64,000 nucleotides of DNA from Kroppenstedtia eburnea (GTDB lineage: Bacteria > Bacillota > Bacilli > Thermoactinomycetales > DSM-45169): the NCBI RefSeq assembly GCF_013282215.1, contig NZ_CP048103.1, forward strand, positions 1,860,001 to 1,924,000, in the 5' to 3' direction. This document shows, piece by piece, positions 27,244 to 35,680 of this stretch. The position numbers were made by a program, and so were the translations under genes. Every line of letters begins with the position of its first letter. Positions within the stretch are counted from its first letter, which is position 1. The notes under the pieces are model-generated. The model ran no database searches. It had not been told where the DNA came from and worked only from the letters and a program-made list of their open reading frames with translations.

Positions 27244-27481
27244 TTATCCATTCCCTCCAATGAAGTTGCCGAAGTGGATCCTTCTCTCATGACTCTACCG
27301 GAAAAGCTGCGTTTTCACATCAGCAACGGGTCCAACCTTCCCTATGGAAATCGTCCCGGTCCGGTCTGAGACTAAAGTCCCGGGGGATGAGAGCAGATTC
27401 AATTTGCTGTGAAAGGATCAGCATTTATGATGATACCAAAAACCCGGTTTCGGTGGCAAAGAGAGTTCTGAGGGATTTCAC

Positions 27482-27973
27482 GTGGAGTGGAATACAAAAC
27501 CTTTGCCACCCAGCTACCGGTTAAGGACGAGCTTTCCCTTTTTGCCGAATCCCTTCTATATCGGGGTGACGGAGGGGGACGGCTACGATCTGGGAAGATT
27601 GGAGAAGGATTGGGAAAGTGCCCGTCAAACTGAGGGAAGGGAGATGGCGGGAATCTGGTTTTCCGATTCCGGCACCCCGGTGGGAGTGCTGGACTGGTTG
27701 GAGGAGAACCCCAACGGCGAGCATCCGTGGCTGGGCCTGTTAATGATCCATGGTGAGCATCAGGGAAAAGGACTGGGCCGGGAGGCATTTCAGGGATTTC
27801 TCCGTTTCCTCCGGGAGCAAGAAGAAACCCGACCCTTGCGGATCGGAGTCATCAAGGAGAACAAACCTGCCCTCGCCTTTTGGAAGGATGTCGGCTTCCG
27901 TCCCTTTGACACCATCGAGATGCAATTCCCCCCCGGTCTTCGACAGGTGGTCAAGATGGAGATTTCGCTGTGA
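27482..27973 (+). CDS. GNAT-family N-acetyltransferase
   Basis: 163 residues. Acetyl-CoA loop IHGEHQGKGLGREAFQGFLR (Q/R-x-x-G-x-G/A) and the late motif GVIKENKPALAFWKDVGFRP define a single-domain GNAT. Substrate unknown. Start GTG 27482 with GAGGG 7 nt upstream. Convergent with glnA, sharing the terminator. Confidence 0.88.
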   Translation: MEWNTKPLPPSYRLRTSFPFLPNPFYIGVTEGDGYDLGRLEKDWESARQTEGREMAGIWFSDSGTPVGVLDWLEENPNGEHPWLGLLMIHGEHQGKGLGREAFQGFLRFLREQEETRPLRIGVIKENKPALAFWKDVGFRPFDTIEMQFPPGLRQVVKMEISL

Positions 27974-27977
27974 ACCA

Positions 27978-28010
27978 AACGCCCTCTGCTACATCCCGCA
28001 GAGGGCGTTT
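27978..28010. terminator. Bidirectional terminator between GNAT gene and glnA
   Basis: Perfect 13-bp arms AAACGCCCTCTGC / GCAGAGGGCGTTT. Confidence 0.85.
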
Positions 28011-28020
28011 GTGTCAGCTT

Positions 28021-29361
28021 TCAATACAACGAAAGGTATTGCTCCCGCTCCCAGGGATGCACCTGGGTCCGGAACATGTCCCATTCGATCTCTTTGGCTT
28101 CGATGAAGTTGCGGAGAGCATGCTCTCCCAACGCCTCACAGATCACCGGATCTTTCTTCAGTTCCTCCAGGGCTTCCTTCAGTGTGGCCGGCAGGCTTTC
28201 GATGCCTGCTCTCTCCAATTCTGCCTCATCCATCACATAAATGTTGCGGTCTGTCTCCCCGGGCAACTCCAGCTGATTCTTAATCCCGTCCAGTCCCGCT
28301 TTCAGCATGACCGCCAGAGCCAGATACGGGTTGGCTGAGGGATCGGGACTGCGCACCTCCAGTCGGGTGGACAAACCCCGGGAAGCCGGGATCCGGACCA
28401 AGGGACTGCGGTTGGTCGGGGACCAGGCCACATAGCAGGGAGCCTCATACCCCGGAACCAGGCGCTTGTATGAGTTGACCAGCGGATTGGTGATCGCCGT
28501 GAACCCTTTGGCATGTTTCAGGATCCCGGCCAGAAACCAACGGGCGGTTTGGGAGAGTCCCAGCTCATCGGATGCGTCATAGAAGGTATTCTCCCCACCC
28601 CGGAAGAGGGACAGGTGGGTATGCATCCCCGATCCGCTCACCCCATACAGCGGCTTCGGCATAAAGGTGGCGTGGAGTCCGTAACGGCGGGCGATGTTTT
28701 TCACCACCAACTCAAAGACCTGGATATTGTCCGCCGCGGTGACCGCATCGGTGTATTTAAAATCGATCTCGTGCTGACCGGGAGCCACTTCGTGGTGGGA
28801 AGCTTCAATTTCAAAACCCAGCTTGTCCAGGGTGATCACGATGTCCCGGCGGCAGTTTTCCCCCAGATCCATGGGGGCCAGGTCAAAATAGCCTCCCTTG
28901 TCGTTCAAGTCCATCGTCGGTTCTCCCTTGGCATCTGTTTTAAACAGGAAAAATTCCGGCTCCGGACCGACGTTCAATGCGCTGAAACCCATCGCTTCCG
29001 CTTCTTTCAGCACCTTCTTCAGAATGCCCCGGGGATCCCCCGCAAAGGGTTTGCCATCGGGAGTATACACATCACAGATCAATCCGGCCACCCGGGAGTC
29101 CTCCGTCCCACCCCAGGGGTAGATCACCCAGGAGTTCACATCCGGGTACAGATACATATCCGACTCCTCAATCCGCACAAATCCCTCGATGGTGGAACCG
29201 TCGAACATCATCTTGTTGTCCAACGCTTTTCCCAACTGGGACTTGGGGATCTCCACATTTTTGATCGTGCCCAAGAGATCGGTGAATTGGAGACGGATAA
29301 ACTCCACATTGTTTTCTTCGACGGATCGCAGAATATCTTCTCTGGTGAAACGTTTCGGCAT
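28021..29361 (-). CDS. glnA: Glutamine synthetase type I (GSI-alpha)
   Basis: 446 residues, the length of the Gram-positive alpha form. Key motifs: [23 protein letters not shown]/glutamate site [20 protein letters not shown], and [20 protein letters not shown] then [13 protein letters not shown]. The adenylylation loop of the beta form is absent. Makes glutamine from glutamate, ammonia and ATP; in Bacillus the feedback-inhibited enzyme binds and activates GlnR and restrains TnrA. Second gene of glnRA, 26 bp after glnR. Confidence 0.97.
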   Translation of the reverse strand: MPKRFTREDILRSVEENNVEFIRLQFTDLLGTIKNVEIPKSQLGKALDNKMMFDGSTIEGFVRIEESDMYLYPDVNSWVIYPWGGTEDSRVAGLICDVYTPDGKPFAGDPRGILKKVLKEAEAMGFSALNVGPEPEFFLFKTDAKGEPTMDLNDKGGYFDLAPMDLGENCRRDIVITLDKLGFEIEASHHEVAPGQHEIDFKYTDAVTAADNIQVFELVVKNIARRYGLHATFMPKPLYGVSGSGMHTHLSLFRGGENTFYDASDELGLSQTARWFLAGILKHAKGFTAITNPLVNSYKRLVPGYEAPCYVAWSPTNRSPLVRIPASRGLSTRLEVRSPDPSANPYLALAVMLKAGLDGIKNQLELPGETDRNIYVMDEAELERAGIESLPATLKEALEELKKDPVICEALGEHALRNFIEAKEIEWDMFRTQVHPWEREQYLSLY

Positions 29362-29387
29362 GGAGGCAGCTCCCTTCGGATTTTAAA

Positions 29388-29786
29388 TCAATGGAAGAAA
29401 CGGGCCAACTCGCCCCGGATCAGGTGACTCTGATTCGGACGGGGACTCAGTTCATGGAGCTGGCGCTTCATCAGTTTATACACTTCCGCCTTGGAAAGGT
29501 CAGCCTTTACCGGCCCCGGCGGTCCCTCCGGCTGAAGGGCTTGTGTCTGCTCCCGCAGCACTTCCTTCACACCGGCGATGTTGATCCCTTTTTCCATCAG
29601 AGACTTGATTCGCAACAGGAGATCCACATCATTGAACGAGAACAACCGTTGCTTCCCCCGGGTCCGGGCCGGATGGATCAGTCCCTGCTGTTCATAATAG
29701 CGAATCTGCCGGGGAGTCAGCTCCGTCAGCTGCGTCACCGTCCCCATCGGGAACAAGGGCAGGTTCCGACGAAAATCATCGCACAT
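29388..29786 (-). CDS. glnR: MerR-family nitrogen repressor GlnR
   Basis: 132 residues. MerR winged helix with PLFPMGTVTQLTELTPRQIR and LFSFNDVDLLLRIKSLMEKG, closely matching Bacillus GlnR, and a C-terminal GELARFFH that corresponds to the GlnR tail needed for sensing feedback-inhibited glutamine synthetase. Represses glnRA when glutamine is plentiful. ATG 29786 fits AGGAGG 8 nt upstream. Confidence 0.95.
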   Translation of the reverse strand: MCDDFRRNLPLFPMGTVTQLTELTPRQIRYYEQQGLIHPARTRGKQRLFSFNDVDLLLRIKSLMEKGINIAGVKEVLREQTQALQPEGPPGPVKADLSKAEVYKLMKRQLHELSPRPNQSHLIRGELARFFH

Positions 29787-29818
29787 CCACAGCACCTCCT
29801 CAGCAAAATCATCCTTCC

Positions 29819-29847
29819 ATTTTAAGGGTGGACCATAAAGCTGTCAA
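29819..29847 (-). promoter_or_regulatory. Sigma-A promoter of glnRA
   Basis: TTGACA (29842-29847), 17-bp spacer, TAAAAT (29819-29824) on the minus strand, 33 bp before the glnR start. Confidence 0.85.
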
Positions 29848-30040
29848 GGGATGTAGGGTTATCTGACATGAGATTTTGTTGATATTGCAAATAACCCCCG
29901 TTCTCTTGAAAGAGCGGAGGAATCCCATCGTTGATCATGTTCTGAATATCACCTGCAAGCTCATCCAGAGACTCCGCGTTGGCCGGACTTCTTTCGATCC
30001 ATTCATGGTTCCTCGGGTACAGACAAATGCCTTGCTTTGA
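29822..30040 (-). pseudogene. Open-frame relic, C-terminal part of a lost protein
   Basis: A 72-codon frame without a start codon, bounded by a stop at 30041 and ending at 29822, encodes a protein-like sequence (LYPRNHEWIERSPANAESLD, then IQNMINDGIPPLFQENGGYL). Composition and helix pattern look genuine, but I do not recognise the family. It overlaps the glnRA promoter and GlnR box, so it is probably a fossil upstream of glnR. 30041-30254 holds no further gene, only the AT-rich leader of the ATP-grasp gene. Confidence 0.35.
29852..29868. promoter_or_regulatory. GlnR/TnrA operator
   Basis: TGTAGGGTTATCTGACA fits TGTNA-N7-TNACA at all but one defined position (fifth base G instead of A) and lies just upstream of the -35, the place of the glnRA operator in Bacillus. 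Confidence 0.75.
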
Positions 30041-30254
30041 TCATCTTTTTATGTATTTCCCCCTGGAAGTTGAAAATCACAGACCTCATCCCCTAACAAA
30101 TCCACTAAAATCACTATGAATCAGCCCTTCCCTGTCGGGTTTGGAAGAATAAAATAACCCTATCGAAACTGAGGAACACCCTCGAAATTGACCAAACCCG
30201 ATCGCTACATCATGTCATATTCCCCTATTACTAAAGCTAAAGGGAGGCGGTATA

Positions 30255-30998
30255 ATGAAGCATACTGTCATCCGCAGCAAAATGAAAAAGACAAAACCCC
30301 TCATGAATGATCCGATCGTTTCACGTCATGTACCGAAAACGGACTGGTTTCGTGCTTCGACACTTCGAAGGATGCTCAGATCTTATTCAACCGTATATAT
30401 AAAACCGGATATAGGCAGAAAGGGAAATGGTGTGATCCGGGTCAAAAGGCTGAATTCCTCGAAATATGAAATTTCCTATAAACGAACGATTAAAAAGATC
30501 CCCACGAAAAAGTTGGTGTCGGAAGTAAAAAAGAGGTTACATCCCCGGAAAAAATACCTCGTTCAGCAGGGAATTGAATTCGCCACCTATCGCCGTCGTC
30601 CCTTTGATGTGCGTCTGGTTCTGCAAAAACCGTTGAACCGATGGTTAGTGACCTTGATGACTGCTAAAGTGGCACCCCGGAAAAATTCCCTTGTCACCAA
30701 TATCGCCAAAGGCGGTAAGGATCATCATGTACTCAAGACGTTACGAGGAATTGATCAACGCTTAAACACCTTGGAAACACTGAGGGAGTTAGTAGATGTC
30801 TCCCACCAGATTGTTCAGGTGCTGAATTCACGTTTTCCCCTCCAAATCGTCGGTTTGGATATGGGAATTGATAAAAGGGGAAAAATTTGGTTCATTGAGG
30901 CGAACACCAAACCGGACTGCCAAGGTTTAGAAAATTTGGATCGAAAGCTGTATAAAAAATACCGGGAAGCAAAAAAATTGATTCGTAAAAGGCGATAA
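30255..30998 (+). CDS. Short YheC/YheD-family ATP-grasp protein
   Basis: 247 residues, basic, covering only the C-terminal ATP-grasp part of the longer spore-coat-associated YheC/YheD proteins (363-450 aa). Features: VYIKPDIGRKGNGVIRVKR (nucleotide-binding lysine and glycine loop), FDVRLVLQKP, and the metal site GLDMGIDKRGKIWFIEANTK. It should form an amide or ester from a carboxylate using ATP, but no substrate is known for the family. Strong Shine-Dalgarno AAGGGAGGCGGT before ATG 30255. The AT-richer composition differs from the neighbours. Homologous to the gene at 32510-33262. Confidence 0.88.
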   Translation: MKHTVIRSKMKKTKPLMNDPIVSRHVPKTDWFRASTLRRMLRSYSTVYIKPDIGRKGNGVIRVKRLNSSKYEISYKRTIKKIPTKKLVSEVKKRLHPRKKYLVQQGIEFATYRRRPFDVRLVLQKPLNRWLVTLMTAKVAPRKNSLVTNIAKGGKDHHVLKTLRGIDQRLNTLETLRELVDVSHQIVQVLNSRFPLQIVGLDMGIDKRGKIWFIEANTKPDCQGLENLDRKLYKKYREAKKLIRKRR

Positions 30999-31231
30999 GA
31001 TGTCGCGATTGCTCACGCTCATTCACTACATTCCCGAAACAGAGCTACTCAGTGAGAGTTCCGGAAAGTGAAGAAAGTCCGGATGAGGACCTTTTAAAAA
31101 TGGCGAAAAAACATAAGCCCAGTGATATGATCCCCTTACGGTAGACCGGAGGGGATTTCTCATGGATAAAAAGGGACAACCATCCAAGCAGTAGGTCTGT
31201 ATTCACAGGCATGTCCTGAAAACATTGTGGT
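30999..31231. other. Intergenic, probably degenerate sequence
   Basis: Contains a plus-strand frame tail (VPESEESPDEDLLKMAKKHK, then PSDMIPLR and stop at about 31136) without a credible start, and a CCCCT/AGGGG hairpin near 31125. No intact gene. Confidence 0.35.
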
Positions 31232-32394
31232 TCAGAGTGAACACTCCCCACAACAATTCCAACCATTGATCGTCTTCACCCGGATCGCGGAATTACCGAA
31301 AAAAACAAGCGACCTTTCCCCTGCGGAGCTTCGAGGAAAGTCGCCGTTCGAAAAATGGACGTCTTTAGTGAACTCCACATTCAATGGTGAACAGACATGT
31401 TTTCCATGTCCCCTGCTGAAACCGGATCGATGAAAATCAACCACCGTAAACATGCGTTGAAGCCAGCGATCCTTTCCGTCATAACGGGGCCGGAAAGGGG
31501 TTCGTGCATGGGCGACCAACCGATTGTCCATGATCAAAAGATCTCCGGGTAACAATTTGAAAGCAACGGATACTTTCAGCAAAGCTTTCCGCAACTTATT
31601 TAACGCCCATTCAGCTTCTTCATTTTCCGCTACCATGGAGCTGTAGTGAATGCACATTTGCGGATTGGATAAATTCCCCGTCAAAACCGGTAAGCGAACG
31701 GAATAATCTTCGTGTTGATTCAATTTGAAAGAGGAGGAAGGGTGCAGACGGTAAAGAGGTTGCCTCAGCAGCATCACGGCGGTGCCGGGAAGGGTATCGA
31801 CCACATTTCGTACCGATGCCGTTATCGTTTCGGCGATTTTCTCATGATCTGAACGCAGCCCCAACAGGGCAAGATGATCGGGTGGATAGGGATGAAAGCC
31901 GTCTTCGGTGTGAAAATTCAAGTAGTTGGACCCGGTGTTTTCCTGCTTTTTTTCCTGTCCTTTCACCGGACAGATATTTTGAATAAGTAACCCTTCCTTT
32001 TCGTCTTCATAGGCGATCGGCTCCCCTAAAAACATCATGAACAGAAGCAAACTGTATTCACTGACGAAGGAGTGTTTCTCCTGTGAAAAGCGACCGTCTT
32101 TCGGAGTGGGGGAAGCTCCGGATCAGTGGGAAGATTTCGGAACAGAAGCGTCCCGTAAGGATTGGGATTTCGACGAAACCTGATGAGTGAATCCACCACG
32201 CGGGACGGCAGATCCAGACTGGCCAATTGAACCTCGGTCAAGATTTCATCATCCACATCCAGGATATTCAGTGACGGGAATTGTTGAATGATCTGTTTCA
32301 CTTTTTCTTTTTCATGATCGGTTAAAACCGTGATATACGGTTGCAGTTCTTTTACATTCTCCGCGGTTGTTGACGGAGAAGACTGCATGGTCAT
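31232..32394 (-). pseudogene. Clavaminate-synthase/asparagine-oxygenase-like Fe(II)/2-oxoglutarate dioxygenase, frameshifted
   Basis: The N-terminal part begins at ATG 32394 (GGAGG 10 nt upstream, MTMQSSPSTTAENVKE) and covers LPSRVVDSLIRFRRNPNPYG then LLFRNLPTDPELPP. The frame is lost in a run of five C (about 32110) and ends at 32035. In the other frame the protein continues KDGRFSQEKHSFVSEYSLLL, then the iron site HTEDGFHPYPPDH (HxD/E) and the distal His and Arg in MDNRLVAHARTPFRPRYDG. One base is missing from the C run. The C-terminal 60 residues after DFHRSGFSRGHG look unrelated, so the end may also be changed. Such enzymes hydroxylate Asn, Arg or similar residues for peptide antibiotics. 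Confidence 0.8.
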
Positions 32395-32509
32395 CTGAAA
32401 AAAACCTCCTTTGGAGAATGAAACCCTTGACATTATAAGTTTCTGGAAATATAGCAGTAATGGGTAAGAAATGTCTTCGAATCGCATATGATCTCCTGGT
32501 TTGTTTTAA

Positions 32510-33262
32510 TTAAGAATAGACACGTTTGATATATTTATGATTCCTTCGAATCCTCTTGTACATGCTCTTGTCCTTAAGTTCCTTGAACAAGAAATAAGCA
32601 GGACCGGTATTGGCTTCCAGAATCCAAAGCAGACCGGAGCGGTCCAGTGCGATATCCAATCCCAATTCGCGGATCCCCGGAAAACGACGGTCCAGCACCT
32701 CAGCCATCGTACGGGAAAGACGATCGAGTTGGCGATCGATGCGGGAGATCTTCGACTTCCGATCCAACACACGTTTTAGAACTTTTTCAACGGTGGCTGC
32801 ATGCCCACCTTTATGCCAGTTTGTCAAAAACCGACCCGAAGCGGCCACCCGGACCACCCTCCCTGAAATCTCCCAATGCTTCCGTGGCTTCTGCATCAAA
32901 ATGCGAAAATCGATGGGTCGTCCTTTGTAGCGGGCGAGATCGATTCCCCGTTGGATTAAGTAGGAGGAAGAGGATCTCATCTTTTTGCGAATGGCGGGCA
33001 AAAGGTCTTCCTGTTGTATTTTTCTGCAGTTCCGGTCGATGCATATTTGGAACCTCTTTTTCGAGATCCTCTTGACACGAATGATTCCGTTACCTTGGCA
33101 TCCTGTATCCGGTTTGATAAAAACAGTGGAATATCGATTTAACATCTCAGAGAGGTTTTTGGCATTGAACCAACGGGATTCGGGCACGTATTTGCGAAGG
33201 GAAGAGTGAGAAGTCAGCGCTTCTGTAATTACAATTTTCCTGCGCAGGACTCGGATGGACAT
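32510..33262 (-). CDS. Short YheC/YheD-family ATP-grasp protein, second copy
   Basis: 250 residues, paralogous to the protein at 30255-30998: KYVPESRWFNAKNLSEMLNR, VFIKPDTGCQGNGIIRVKR, IDFRILMQKP and GLDIALDRSGLLWILEANTG match it part by part. The ATP-grasp metal ligands (Asp, Glu, Asn in ILEANTG) are present. Same strand as and 115 bp before the oxygenase gene, so the two were probably co-transcribed. Start ATG 33262 after GGAGGAG. Confidence 0.88.
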   Translation of the reverse strand: MSIRVLRRKIVITEALTSHSSLRKYVPESRWFNAKNLSEMLNRYSTVFIKPDTGCQGNGIIRVKRISKKRFQICIDRNCRKIQQEDLLPAIRKKMRSSSSYLIQRGIDLARYKGRPIDFRILMQKPRKHWEISGRVVRVAASGRFLTNWHKGGHAATVEKVLKRVLDRKSKISRIDRQLDRLSRTMAEVLDRRFPGIRELGLDIALDRSGLLWILEANTGPAYFLFKELKDKSMYKRIRRNHKYIKRVYS

Positions 33263-33432
33263 GTTGGTTTCTCCTCCATCAATTATTGTCTAACCTACAT
33301 TATGTTTATATTTGGAGTTTTGATTGAGACAGATAACTGAGAAAGAAAAAATAGTTGAATTCACAACTGATCGTCCCTCTCCCTATAGACCTTTGCCCGA
33401 AATTCAAAGACTTTTCAATCGAGTTACTAGAC

Positions 33433-33622
33433 TAGGGTGTGTCTGGCCATTCAAGTGCTGAAGGAAAGATGGTACCGCAAGCCACGCTCTGGAAGAGTGG
33501 TTCATCGGAGGGAGGGTTGGGTTTCACATGGAGTGACTTTGGCTCGAAGAACAACGGAACGCAATGTGAAACCCAATCCCGACCGGCCCGGCCGCAGCTA
33601 TGGATTTATCAGACACACCCTA
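33433..33622 (+). mobile_element. MITE-like element, full copy with perfect 13-bp terminal inverted repeats
   Basis: Ends are TAGGGTGTGTCTG (33433-33445) and CAGACACACCCTA (33610-33622). The outermost TA may be a duplicated target, as for IS630/Tc1-like insertions. The interior holds the GTTTCACATG...CAATGTGAAAC core shared with 9541-9622 and, inverted, with 49246-49414. No reading frame. The remainder of 33263-33782 has no recognisable gene. Confidence 0.7.
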
Positions 33623-33782
33623 ACCCCCCGTTCTCTCACACCAGTACGTAGCCCTTCGGTATACGGCGGTTCCACGCGGGATCCCTTCCCGTCCCGGACC
33701 ACCCACCACGCTTATATATTTTTTTCCTTGTTTCCCTTCTCCGCCGGTGTTTTTGGGGATTACAGGTTTCTCTTAACTCCCA

Positions 33783-33840
33783 TAAAAAATCCCCTCCAAG
33801 TTAACGATCAGTGGCTTGCTTCTCTTAACTTGGAGGGGAT
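33783..33840 (-). terminator. Terminator of the DUF456 gene
   Basis: Perfect 16-bp arms ATCCCCTCCAAGTTAA / TTAACTTGGAGGGGAT with a 20-nt loop, followed on the minus strand by TTTTTATG. Confidence 0.8.
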
Positions 33841-33869
33841 CATATCAAATTGTAATGGGTAAACACGTC

Positions 33870-34349
33870 TTACAACACCAAAATCAAAAACCAGATCAAC
33901 AGTCCTCCCATCAACAATCCCTTGACAAACAATCCTCCGAGGAAGCCCACCAGGGTCCCGTAACCGACCCGGAGGGCCTGTTGCCAATCCTTTTTCAGGA
34001 TCAGTTCCAGCAGGAAGACCGCCACCAAGGGACCGACCAGGATGCCGAGGGGACCGAAGGCGATTCCGACCAAGGCGCCGAGGATGGCGGCGGGGATGGA
34101 CCATTTGGAGCCACCGTAGGTTCGGGCCGCGATGCCCCCTGCCACATAGTCGACCACCACCACCACCAGGGTGATCAGAACCGCACCCACCCAGAAAGAG
34201 GTGGGGAGTGTATCGGAGTTGATCAGAAAATGATAAACCAAAAAACCGGCCAGCAGAAGAGGCGCGTCGGGCAAAACGGGAAGAATCAGTCCGACAAAGC
34301 CCAGAATGAACAACAACACCGTCAGGATCCACCAAATGATCTCCATCAT
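33870..34349 (-). CDS. DUF456 membrane protein
   Basis: 159 residues, four to five hydrophobic helices with glycine-rich turns: LLFILGFVGLILPVLPDAPL at the N-terminus and the family core VVVDYVAGGIAARTYGGSKW then AFGPLGILVGPLVAVFLLEL. Small membrane protein of unknown role. Its start overlaps the stop of ynbB (ATGATGGAG), with GGAGGG upstream, so the two are co-translated. Confidence 0.87.
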   Translation of the reverse strand: MMEIIWWILTVLLFILGFVGLILPVLPDAPLLLAGFLVYHFLINSDTLPTSFWVGAVLITLVVVVVDYVAGGIAARTYGGSKWSIPAAILGALVGIAFGPLGILVGPLVAVFLLELILKKDWQQALRVGYGTLVGFLGGLFVKGLLMGGLLIWFLILVL

Positions 34350-35656
34350 CCTTCTCCCTCCGGTGGTTCCGTGGATCCGGAGGGGAAGAGATGGCTGTGG
34401 TCCAGCATCCGATCCAGTGCCGTCAAGATCCCGATCTTCACATGAGAATAGGTGAGTCCCCCTTGCATATAAGCCAGATAAGGCGGCCGCAGGGGACCGT
34501 CCGCCGACAGTTCGATACTGGCTCCCTGGACAAAGGTTCCCGCCGCCATGATCACCGGATCTTCATATCCCGGCATCGGGGAAGGCTCCGGCCGTACATG
34601 GGCATCCACCGGAGAAGCGGCCTGGATCCCTTGGCAGAAAGCGATCAACAGATCCGGGTCCTCCAGACGGATCTGTTGGATAATATCCGTGCGGGGCTCC
34701 TCCCAACGGGGCGTCGATTCAAAGCCGGCGGCCTCCAATATCGCCGAGGCGAAGAGAGCCCCTTTCAAGGCTTCCCCCACCACATGGGGAGCCAGGAAAA
34801 AACCTTGATAAAGATCCCGGGTATAGCCATGGGTGGCTCCCCCTTCCGCGAGAATTCCCGGTGCCACCAACCGTGCGGCGGCACGATCCACCCATTTGCG
34901 GCCGCCGGCGATGTAGCCGCCGGACTTGGCCAAGCCCCCGCCCGGATTTTTAATGAGGGAACCGGCAATCAAATCGGCACCTACATGGGTGGGTTCCCGC
35001 TCCTCCACAAACTCTCCGTAACAATTATCCACGAAGACGACGGCATGGGGACATAGCTTCCGGACCTTCCGGATCATCTCTCCGATCTCCGCCACCGTGA
35101 ATGATGCCCGGGGAGAATAGCCCCGGGAGCGTTGAATTCCGATGCAACGGGTTCGGGGTCCGACGGCGGCTGTCACCGCCGGCCAATCGACCTTGTCGTC
35201 AGGGGTGAGGGGAATCGCCCGGTAGCTGATCCCGTGGTCGGCCAGGGAGCCGGAGCCGTCCTTCTCCTTTCCGATCACCTGTTCCAGAGTGTCGTAAGGG
35301 GACCCGGTGATATAGATGAGCTCCTCCCCCGGACGGAGCACCCCGAACAGACAGGCGGCGATGGCATGGGTACCGGAGACGATCTGGGGACGGAACAGAG
35401 CCGTCTCCGCTCCGAAAATCCCTGCCACAATCCTCTCCAGGCTCTCCCGTCCTATGTCATCATAGCCGTAACCCGTGGAGGAAGCCAGGTGAACATCGCT
35501 CACCCCTTCCTCCCGGTAGGCGTTTAAGAGACGCCACTGATGGTGGTCCACCCGCTCTTCAATCTCCTTCAACTTCGGGGCGATCCGGAGTTCCGCCTCT
35601 TCTTTCCACAGTTTGAGCTTGCTTTCATGTTTAAGATTCTTGTACAACGTCCACAC
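34346..35656 (-). CDS. ynbB: YnbB, methionine gamma-lyase/aluminium-resistance family PLP enzyme
   Basis: 436 residues, fold type I PLP enzyme. STGYGYDDIGRESLERIVAG at the N-terminus, cofactor region YSPRASFTVAEIGEMI and VFVDNCYGEFVEE, and the Schiff-base lysine in AGSLIKNPGGGLAKSGGYIA. Related to cystathionine lyases and to a protein linked with aluminium resistance; the real substrate is unknown. Gene order hflX-ynbB matches Bacillus. The start is unclear: GTG 35656 and TTG 35647 both lack a strong Shine-Dalgarno and lie only 25 bp after hflX. Confidence 0.9.
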   Translation of the reverse strand: MWTLYKNLKHESKLKLWKEEAELRIAPKLKEIEERVDHHQWRLLNAYREEGVSDVHLASSTGYGYDDIGRESLERIVAGIFGAETALFRPQIVSGTHAIAACLFGVLRPGEELIYITGSPYDTLEQVIGKEKDGSGSLADHGISYRAIPLTPDDKVDWPAVTAAVGPRTRCIGIQRSRGYSPRASFTVAEIGEMIRKVRKLCPHAVVFVDNCYGEFVEEREPTHVGADLIAGSLIKNPGGGLAKSGGYIAGGRKWVDRAAARLVAPGILAEGGATHGYTRDLYQGFFLAPHVVGEALKGALFASAILEAAGFESTPRWEEPRTDIIQQIRLEDPDLLIAFCQGIQAASPVDAHVRPEPSPMPGYEDPVIMAAGTFVQGASIELSADGPLRPPYLAYMQGGLTYSHVKIGILTALDRMLDHSHLFPSGSTEPPEGEG

Positions 35657-35680
35657 ACCATTTCTGTATTCTGATCCACA

